Source: an uncultured Mycoplasmatota bacterium (lineage in GTDB: Bacteria > Bacillota_I > Bacilli_A > Mycoplasmatales > Mycoplasmoidaceae). Taken from it: a stretch of 7,263 nt of DNA. Location of the stretch: contig CATEWF010000052.1 in NCBI GenBank assembly GCA_949527715.1, forward strand, positions 1-7,263, read 5' to 3'. A program made the position numbers and the translations under genes. Numbering within the stretch: position 1 is the stretch's first letter; each line of letters begins with the position of its first letter. The notes beneath the pieces are model-generated. The model worked only from the letters and a program-made list of their open reading frames with translations, was not told the origin of the DNA and made no database searches. This document shows positions 1 through 6,456 of the stretch, piece by piece.

Positions 1-3000
1 TCATTTACAAATGTAAATTGCTTAGATTCAATAGGCAATTCTCTAGTTATTGGTGGCCCATAAATTAAATCGTTTTTACTTCTCAAATCATTTATTGTAG
101 ATTCAAATGCAATATTATCAACATGATATTTCGCTACATTTAATTTCACTTTTTGTATTTCTCCAGAAGAATTTACTCGTTTAAATAATGCCCCAGTAAA
201 TTCATCCCAATAAAAATCAGATACACATCTATGTAATTTAAATCTTGGATCTTCTGTAAAAGTTTGTACAGTTTCAAATATTAATTCAAAACTTGATATT
301 ACGTTTTCATAATCATAATTTAATAAATCTCCTTTTAAATAAGCACCTTCAGAAAATGGAGCATGAGTTGTATTGAATGTGTAATCACCGAAATTAAACA
401 TTTTAACTTCTGTAGGTAAATCATTCCAAATTTTATAATCATCCATTCTACGATAATCTTTGAAATTAGTACTAATATTTGATGGAAAACCATTTCCATC
501 TTCATATGACATTAAAGATATAGAATCATTTGTATGAGATTGTTCTGCTAATGCTAAAATCTTTTTATCTAATGCTTCAATATCTGATATGTATGCAATA
601 TCTTTTGTAGTGAAAACTAATTGTCTTGTACATGTAGTATTTTCTATAACAGCTCCAGTTATTAAGTAAGTAGGATCGATACTAATTGAAATTAATCTTT
701 CTGTTCTGTCTTGAATTAATTCTGCATTAGGCATATAATTAATTCTATCTTCTTCACTTTGAGTTAAAGGTTTAATAGTAATATTATCAATTATTATTTG
801 TTCATTAACTCCTTTATAATCAGTTATTAAACCATCTTGAATTTTAATATAAAATCTACGTTGTCTAGATTTTCCATTATAGTTAGCGAATGTTTTGAAA
901 ACTATTAAACCGTTTAAAACTGTATCTTCAAATTCAATATTCAAAACATGATGTTCATTATCAATTTTTGTAAACATATCAACTTTATCATCTCTTTTCA
1001 AATCATCAATTTTAACACATTCATTAATTTGATCAGAAACATCTATACTATCAATTCTTTCACAAATTGATTTAATATAAGGTTTTAACGTGTTCCTCAT
1101 TCGATAACTTAATTCTAATGCAGATTGATAAGAAACTAACATAGTATTAGGATTTTTATCTTCTTCTTCATAACTCATTTCTTTTAACGAAGTATTTTCA
1201 GAATTAACCCAAGTTAAAACATTTTGATATTCTGAATCATCTGATAAACTTAAAGGAGTTGAACCAATATCTGCAGCTAAAACATTATCACAAAATTCAT
1301 CACTTGTATCAATAACTCCAGAACAACTAATAACTCCACTTGCTGATCCTGCTGTACCTGCTGCCCAACTAATTAAAGAACTAGAAATTGAGATACCTGT
1401 TTTGAATAAATTAGTAACCATTTCAATTTGATTCTTGAATCTAGTTGCATTTAATTCTGCTATAATATTTGCTGTTTTTTGCATTTGTTTAATCATTTGT
1501 TCATTTAAGATATCAACTTTACCAGAAATATCTTTAACATCATATGAAACAACATCAAAATTATTTGTTAAAATATTCAAATCACTTCTCATAGTTGTGA
1601 TATTATCTGCTGTTATAATTTTACTACTTGTAATATTAAAATCAGTATATAACGTAGTCGATGCATTCGGATTAGGTGAAATTTCAAAAAATTGCTGACG
1701 AATTATATATTCAAATGGGTTTGTTTCAGGATCCCAATTAACTTCTTCAATTGGATCAACATAATCATTATGTAAGTATAATTCAATATCTTTACAATTT
1801 GGTTTAATTATTGAATGATTATAATGATATGGCAATGTTTCAATTGAATTATTAACAGGTATAATTGGCAAATATTTATGTGAAGGTTTATAACTTAATG
1901 CACTATCATAAGAACAATTTAATTTAAATGTTAATTTTATTTTTGTTTCTTGATCTGGCATAATTAAGTATAATTCGAAGAATTCAATTTCTTTTTTCAG
2001 TTTCTTAACAATTTTAATATCTTCATCTAAATTTAAATTAACAAACAATAAAGTAAAACCTAAATAATCATAATTTCCATAATCTGGATTATTATCAGCA
2101 TAGAATCCAATTGGATCAATTTTATATTCAGAACATAAATGCTCACTTTTATCATATCCTCTAAAAACGTACTCTCTTTTACACATTCCATATAAAGAAC
2201 CCATTAAACCTTTTTCATTTGCAGGAATTGCTAAAGTATTACATTTCTTTCTATTATTAATTTGTAAGAAACAACCTTTATAACCATGTTCATCTTCTTT
2301 AGCTTCATTTTCTACACCATGTTTAACTCTTAATCTAGTTAAACCTTGAATATTATTTCCCGTCCATTGTGTTTCATTCCAAGTTAAATTCCAACTATTA
2401 TTGAAACAATATTCATTAAACTTAAATTCTTGATTAGTTGGAATTGTATAATTATCAGGAATTTTATAAATGATTTTAAAGAATTGTTGTTCTTCATCGT
2501 TAATTGTTATTTTTTCTTCTGTGATTATTGAAGGTTTATATAAATATTGCAAATCTGATTCATGCAATTTGAAAGAATTCTTAGAATCAATAATATCGCA
2601 TTTTATAACAGGTTTTGTTGAAACTAAAGCATCTTGAACTAATAAATACATGATACTTAATTCACCATTACGATATAACTTGAAAGGTGAAATATTTAAC
2701 CTTGAATCAAAACCACAACCTAAATTATTTAATTCATTTGTATAAGTAACAGAACAATTTGAAGAATCATCTTCTGATAACATAGTAACAATTGGACATA
2801 AAATTTGTTTATTAACAACTTTAATAACTAAATCAGTTGTGTACTTATCATTATCTAATATGAAATTTTTACGTAATTTAATTCTAAAGATTTCAGTTTC
2901 TTCATTAATTGATAATATTTTTGATTTTAATTCATTTGGAATTGTAAATGTTAAAGTTGAATAAGTAATTCCATCTTTTGTAAATGAATCTGAAATAATA

Positions 3001-5924
3001 TTATCGTTTGTAACTTTAAAGTTATCAAATCCTTCTTCAACCGTAAAATTATTATTATTTGATTCTTCCATAGCATCTTCTAATCTACCAATTTCTGATA
3101 ATAAATAATCATCGCTATTTTGAAAATGATTGAATTGAACTTCTACGTTTTGAGCAAATTCTGCCATAACTTCTGAAAAAGTTTGATTTTCTTTCGGAGT
3201 TATTTCTTGAGGTTCAATTGCAAAAGTTTGTGTTGCATTTTTAGTTTCGTTTGAAATAAATGCATTAACAATTTCAAAGTTTTCTTTAATATCATCAACT
3301 TTTTCATTTAATGTATTAACTTGACCTGTTAATTCGGTAGTTCCTCCACCTCCTAAACCAGTTCCAGTTCCTAATTCTAATTTTTTAACGAAATCTAAGT
3401 AAAATGGATTTTGAGGAACACGATAATAAACTCTTGTTAATTTATTATAATTTGGTTTAATTTCAAAATCACAATTAATATGTAAATGTAATAATTTCTT
3501 AATATAAATTACATTTTCACCTTCAGGTATAGTTGATTTAATAGTTTCAAGTGATGATGAATATTCATAAATTTCTAAATTAGATTTTAATATAACTTCT
3601 TTTTCAGATTTAGTTATAGCTTCAAATATTGCAACTATTCCTGATGTTATTCCTTGAACTTCATAATTATTCATATCATCTTCTGTTGCGAAAACGTATA
3701 ATAAAATATGATTAGTAATTTCAGTTAAATTTTTAATGTTAATGTTAATATAATGTTTTCCTTGAATTGCTTCATGTTCATATGATATTACAGAATCTAA
3801 AATTTCATCATAACCATAACTTGATAATGTTTTTGAAGAAAATGGATAATAATGTAAATAATCATTCATAGAATCTGCTAAGAATGAGTTTGTAGAAATA
3901 TTTGCAAAATCACTTTGATTAATTGAATTATTAGCTACTTCGTTAATACTTTTATATAATTCAACATCACAATCATAGAAATAATCAAATTGTTGAAGAA
4001 ATGTTTGAACAATGTCATTACATTCTTTATCTGTTAAACTAACATCTAAATATTCATCATTTGTTTCTTCTGTTGTTTCAGTTGGGTTTTCATCATTTGT
4101 TTCAGCAAATGTAGAAACTTTTTGAGAAGTATAAAAATCATCAAATGCAGGTCTTTTTAATTTATCTTGTGATTCTTGATTTAAAACTCTAAATAAACTA
4201 TGTTTGAAATGAAATGTCGAATAACTTATATCACGTATATCTACTTTTTTTATTGGATTTTGCGAATCAGATTCATCTGGAATATTTACGTAAGCACCAT
4301 TTGCAAATTCAATTGGTGCATAAAACCCCCAACAACCTGGTGCTGGATTTTTATTACTTATTGGTCTTGGATTTCTATAATATCCTAATAACACCGATTC
4401 TTTGTTATCTACACCTTTATAAGTTATAAAAGGTTCAAATGTACTTTGTTTGTCAGCTGGTTCAGGAATAATTTGATCAAATCTTAATCTGTTTTTAACT
4501 GTTAAGTTTTCAATTATTGGAGTTGTTTTAGATAAATATGATTCATCTGCAATTTGCTTAGTTAAATATTTGTTTTTAATTTGATTAATTATTTCTTGCA
4601 TTGACCTAGTAATATTTGTATTGTTAAAATCAGTAACATAAAACCTTGCACTATTATTGAAAATAGCATCTTTAGTAAATGTTATCCCATTTGTCGTAAT
4701 TTCAGCATATTTTACTGGTGAATTTTCACCATTTCTATAATTAATTAAAAATTTATCACTATTTCCTTTTAATGTTAATGAACTATCTAAAAGTAAATCT
4801 TTATTATTAAATGAAGTTCCAGAACTACTACCTCCTGAACTTAATTTTTGAATATCATCATATAAATCTTTGAATGATTTGAAATTTTTTGTGTCTTCAT
4901 TACTTGCTTCTTTATCCTCCGTAATTTTGAATCGAACATTGTTTGATGTAAATTTAGCATCTGAATTAAATTTTATTAATTCTGAATCGATATGAATTCT
5001 TGTTTTATCGTTAAAATTAATATCAAAACAATTTGTACCTTTTAAATTTAAAGAATCAACAATTTTTAAATCTTTCATTTCAATATTAGTTGAATCTTTA
5101 GATATATAATTATCTTTCATATTGTTTATATCATCAATTGCCTGTTTAACATCATTTGAATCAAATATTTTTTCATATCTTCCATTATCAAATTTTTCTT
5201 TAGTAACTTCAAATCCATTCCGAAAACCTGGTTTAACATAAAATGAAACTCCATGTGTTGTGTTATTGTCAAAAATTGCACCTTTTATTGTTGGATAATT
5301 AAGATCTCCACTACTAGTTAATTTGCTAGTTTTCTTAATTAAATCGTCAATTGTTAATGTTTGACCATTTACTGTAAAAGTTGTATTTCCATTTATTAAA
5401 AAACCATTTTTGTTGTCAGTTGGGCTAATTAAAGATATGATATAATCTAACTTATTAGAATCATTAAGTTGATTGGAAAGAGAATCTTTCCATACAAAAC
5501 CTTTATCAAAATATCCTTCATAATTAGCAAAAGTTATATAAGAAATATTATTATCTTTATAAACGCTGATATTTTTAAGAGCTGGGTTAAGTGAATTGTT
5601 AATGACATCTAAAGCATTTACTGGAATTTTTTCTTCATCATCATCATTCGGAACATTAAATATTATTTTATCAGGATCATTAAATATGACATTTCCACTA
5701 ATTTCTGTTTTTATATCTTCATTTTCATCTGGTGCAACCCAATCAGGATATGGCATTATTTTTGTATTTCCATATAAAGTTAAATCAAATGCTTCACCAT
5801 TTTCTTTCAAAACTAAATTAGAAGTATCAACTTGAACAGAATCTCCATTACCATCACCTCCTCCAATTCCTCCTTCTCTAGATGTAATGGATTTCAAATC
5901 TTCTAAAGTGAAAGTTGCAGTCAT
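1..5924 (-). CDS. Giant modular fibre/spike-like structural protein, 3' end outside window (at least 1974 aa)
   Basis: One frame stays open from ATG at 5924-5922 to the left edge: 1974 complete codons, no stop. The start is firm, because an in-frame TGA (5933-5931) lies three codons upstream. I do not recognise a named family. Visible layout: a short helix, then a Gly hinge (residues 18-27); beta-rich modules with a repeat (284-361 and 375-454); a Ser/Gly hinge (362-371); an acidic Thr/Glu linker (605-624); a Gly hinge (852-861); heptad coils (865-890, 916-952); a Cys-rich beta region (1043-1377) with a Trp cluster (1178, 1182, 1187); a coil (1459-1491); a hydrophobic Gly/Ala/Ser stretch (1509-1534); and a further beta/alpha region to 1974. 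There is no N-terminal signal peptide. Beta modules joined by hinges and coils are typical of trimeric viral fibres, and the position just downstream of capsid-like genes fits. The fibre role is inference. A surface adhesin or an internal scaffold are alternatives. Confidence 0.75.
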   Translation of the reverse strand, partial: MTATFTLEDLKSITSREGGIGGGDGNGDSVQVDTSNLVLKENGEAFDLTLYGNTKIMPYPDWVAPDENEDIKTEISGNVIFNDPDKIIFNVPNDDDEEKIPVNALDVINNSLNPALKNISVYKDNNISYITFANYEGYFDKGFVWKDSLSNQLNDSNKLDYIISLISPTDNKNGFLINGNTTFTVNGQTLTIDDLIKKTSKLTSSGDLNYPTIKGAIFDNNTTHGVSFYVKPGFRNGFEVTKEKFDNGRYEKIFDSNDVKQAIDDINNMKDNYISKDSTNIEMKDLKIVDSLNLKGTNCFDINFNDKTRIHIDSELIKFNSDAKFTSNNVRFKITEDKEASNEDTKNFKSFKDLYDDIQKLSSGGSSSGTSFNNKDLLLDSSLTLKGNSDKFLINYRNGENSPVKYAEITTNGITFTKDAIFNNSARFYVTDFNNTNITRSMQEIINQIKNKYLTKQIADESYLSKTTPIIENLTVKNRLRFDQIIPEPADKQSTFEPFITYKGVDNKESVLLGYYRNPRPISNKNPAPGCWGFYAPIEFANGAYVNIPDESDSQNPIKKVDIRDISYSTFHFKHSLFRVLNQESQDKLKRPAFDDFYTSQKVSTFAETNDENPTETTEETNDEYLDVSLTDKECNDIVQTFLQQFDYFYDCDVELYKSINEVANNSINQSDFANISTNSFLADSMNDYLHYYPFSSKTLSSYGYDEILDSVISYEHEAIQGKHYININIKNLTEITNHILLYVFATEDDMNNYEVQGITSGIVAIFEAITKSEKEVILKSNLEIYEYSSSLETIKSTIPEGENVIYIKKLLHLHINCDFEIKPNYNKLTRVYYRVPQNPFYLDFVKKLELGTGTGLGGGGTTELTGQVNTLNEKVDDIKENFEIVNAFISNETKNATQTFAIEPQEITPKENQTFSEVMAEFAQNVEVQFNHFQNSDDYLLSEIGRLEDAMEESNNNNFTVEEGFDNFKVTNDNIISDSFTKDGITYSTLTFTIPNELKSKILSINEETEIFRIKLRKNFILDNDKYTTDLVIKVVNKQILCPIVTMLSEDDSSNCSVTYTNELNNLGCGFDSRLNISPFKLYRNGELSIMYLLVQDALVSTKPVIKCDIIDSKNSFKLHESDLQYLYKPSIITEEKITINDEEQQFFKIIYKIPDNYTIPTNQEFKFNEYCFNNSWNLTWNETQWTGNNIQGLTRLRVKHGVENEAKEDEHGYKGCFLQINNRKKCNTLAIPANEKGLMGSLYGMCKREYVFRGYDKSEHLCSEYKIDPIGFYADNNPDYGNYDYLGFTLLFVNLNLDEDIKIVKKLKKEIEFFELYLIMPDQETKIKLTFKLNCSYDSALSYKPSHKYLPIIPVNNSIETLPYHYNHSIIKPNCKDIELYLHNDYVDPIEEVNWDPETNPFEYIIRQQFFEISPNPNASTTLYTDFNITSSKIITADNITTMRSDLNILTNNFDVVSYDVKDISGKVDILNEQMIKQMQKTANIIAELNATRFKNQIEMVTNLFKTGISISSSLISWAAGTAGSASGVISCSGVIDTSDEFCDNVLAADIGSTPLSLSDDSEYQNVLTWVNSENTSLKEMSYEEEDKNPNTMLVSYQSALELSYRMRNTLKPYIKSICERIDSIDVSDQINECVKIDDLKRDDKVDMFTKIDNEHHVLNIEFEDTVLNGLIVFKTFANYNGKSRQRRFYIKIQDGLITDYKGVNEQIIIDNITIKPLTQSEEDRINYMPNAELIQDRTERLISISIDPTYLITGAVIENTTCTRQLVFTTKDIAYISDIEALDKKILALAEQSHTNDSISLMSYEDGNGFPSNISTNFKDYRRMDDYKIWNDLPTEVKMFNFGDYTFNTTHAPFSEGAYLKGDLLNYDYENVISSFELIFETVQTFTEDPRFKLHRCVSDFYWDEFTGALFKRVNSSGEIQKVKLNVAKYHVDNIAFESTINDLRSKNDLIYGPPITRELPIESKQFTFVN
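1323..1559 (-). other. Coiled coil followed by Gly/Ala/Ser hydrophobic segment within the giant protein
   Basis: Residues 1459-1491 place V, V, I, V, L, M, Q, T, I, L at alternating 4/3 spacing (1459, 1463, 1466, 1470, 1473, 1477, 1480, 1484, 1487, 1491), a heptad pattern. Directly after comes an amphipathic stretch and then ISISSSLISWAAGTAGSASG (1511-1530), ending VISC. This is hydrophobic but rich in small residues, as in fusion-peptide-like or membrane-inserting segments. It is less hydrophobic than a standard membrane anchor. Confidence 0.5.
4053..4103 (-). repeat. 15-base direct repeat, 36-base period, in the acidic linker of the giant gene
   Basis: The 15-mer TTCATCATTTGTTTC (plus-strand reading) occurs at 4053-4067 and 4089-4103, exactly 36 bases apart. 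It encodes two copies of ETNDE (residues 608-612 and 620-624) in a Thr/Glu/Asn-rich stretch. The period is 12 codons, so the frame is kept. It looks like a recent small tandem duplication in a flexible linker between beta-rich regions. Confidence 0.6.
4563..5075 (-). repeat. Degenerate tandem protein module inside the giant gene (two copies, about 91 residues apart)
   Basis: Residues 284-361 and 375-454 follow the same plan. A strand pair ending in SLNLKG (291-296) or SLTLKG (382-387) comes first. Then come FDINFND or FLINYRNG, an isoleucine/phenylalanine-rich segment (317-325, 414-422), SNNVRFKI or NNSARFYV (327-334, 424-430), and an acidic helix (KSFKDLYDDI at 349-358; SMQEIINQI at 441-449). 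The copies are clearly diverged at residue level and I saw no extended DNA identity, so the duplication is old. Such strand-repeat-plus-helix modules are frequent in fibre shafts. Confidence 0.6.
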
Positions 5925-5948
5925 TTTATTTCAAAAATAAAATCTTTA
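5925..5948 (-). other. Gap between gene 2 and the giant gene, with TAAA at the stop and AATAAA before the next ATG
   Basis: The gap is 21 bases. Gene 2's stop reads TAAA (5948-5945), and an AATAAA hexamer (5930-5925) abuts the ATG of the giant gene. No ribosome binding site of Shine-Dalgarno type is present. If the host is a eukaryote, this gap would have to hold both the end of one transcript and the start of the next. Otherwise the genes are co-transcribed. Chance occurrence of these motifs is plausible. Confidence 0.25.
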
Positions 5949-6419
5949 ATAAATTAATTTCATAAAGATAACAAAATCATCTGGTTGAATTCTTTTTTTT
6001 CCTTGACTATCTGTAAACCAAATTTCAAAACCCATTTGTTTATTTGTATTAACCTTATATTTTCTATTATCGTCTGGAGGTTGCAAATTTGCATAATAAA
6101 CTAATGAATCACAATAATTATCTCTTGGAATAAATGAAGCATGAATTTCATAATTAGCTGGAAAATGTTTATCTATAGTTAATCTTCCATATTGAAATAT
6201 TAAATATTTATCATCACCTGTTTCATTTGGAGCAACAAATTCTTGAGGATAATAATAAATGTAGCTAGTTGTTTTAGGATTGAAAACAAAACCATCTTTT
6301 TCAAAAGAAGTTTTTTCTCCTTCATTAATTTTCCAACCTCTAATTATAAAATAAGTTTTATGTACTCCATCTTGAACATTTAAATTTGGATTAATATTAT
6401 AAGAAATTACTCTACTCAT
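5946..6419 (-). CDS. Small beta-rich protein, possible minor capsid (penton-like) protein
   Basis: This is a complete 157-codon gene from ATG (6419-6417) to TAA (5948-5946). It is the first Met after an in-frame TAA at 6449-6447. The protein is soluble in character: no signal peptide or membrane segment. It is dense in Tyr, Phe and short beta-strand-like stretches, for example residues 21-28, 52-57 and 72-80. The C-terminus (130-157) reads GFEIWFTDSQGKK, then a basic/acidic turn and a final strand FVIFMKLIY. A closing 'strand, D-x-x-G turn, strand' of this kind is common at the end of single jelly-roll minor capsid proteins of Polinton-like viruses. That comparison is from memory and is not a homology result. 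It sits 32 bases after the capsid-like gene and 21 before the giant gene, so it is probably part of one structural cluster. It is short for a penton protein. It could instead be a cement, tail or fibre-base protein. Confidence 0.45.
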   Translation of the reverse strand: MSRVISYNINPNLNVQDGVHKTYFIIRGWKINEGEKTSFEKDGFVFNPKTTSYIYYYPQEFVAPNETGDDKYLIFQYGRLTIDKHFPANYEIHASFIPRDNYCDSLVYYANLQPPDDNRKYKVNTNKQMGFEIWFTDSQGKKRIQPDDFVIFMKLIY

Positions 6420-6456
6420 TTTTAATAAAAAATAAAAAATGTAATATTATTTTATT
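6420..6456 (-). other. Gap between genes 1 and 2, with AATAAA overlapping the upstream stop codon
   Basis: The 32-base gap is almost pure A+T. No Shine-Dalgarno-like AGGAG precedes the ATG at 6419; the immediate upstream sequence is TTTTTTATTAAAA. The upstream gene's stop codon (6454-6452) lies inside an AATAAA hexamer (6456-6451). In Trichomonas, UAAA overlapping the stop is a known polyadenylation signal, which would fit a eukaryotic host. In DNA this AT-rich the hexamer can easily arise by chance. Confidence 0.25.

Noticed and set aside
1435..1698. Plus-strand 87-codon open frame encoding a hydrophobic, membrane-like peptide
   Set aside because: It lies wholly antisense to the coiled-coil region of the giant gene. 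Its hydrophobic look is a by-product of reading the reverse of Asn/Lys/Glu-rich AT-rich codons.
3048..3059. ATT triplet run as a microsatellite
   Set aside because: It is only four units and encodes four Asn (residues 956-959), which is unremarkable at this base composition.
4200..4429. Two overlapping plus-strand open frames (4200-4388 and 4214-4429)
   Set aside because: They overlap each other in different frames, are antisense to continuous coding sequence of the giant gene, and have low-complexity composition rich in aromatic residues, Ile and Leu.
5596..5835. Plus-strand 79-codon open frame
   Set aside because: It is antisense to the N-terminal part of the giant gene, is Ser/Phe-rich, and has no context supporting expression.
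1..5924. Alternative genetic code (ciliate TAA/TAG as Gln, or TGA as Trp)
   Set aside because: Reading all 1974 codons shows no in-frame TAA, TAG or TGA. Gln is CAA, Trp is TGG, and the other two genes end at ordinary TAA stops.
6437..6443. Trichomonas-type initiator (TCA+1YW) upstream of the 157-residue gene
   Set aside because: The only nearby candidate reads ACATT on the minus strand. It lacks the leading T and lies slightly farther from the ATG than usual, so the match is too weak to call.
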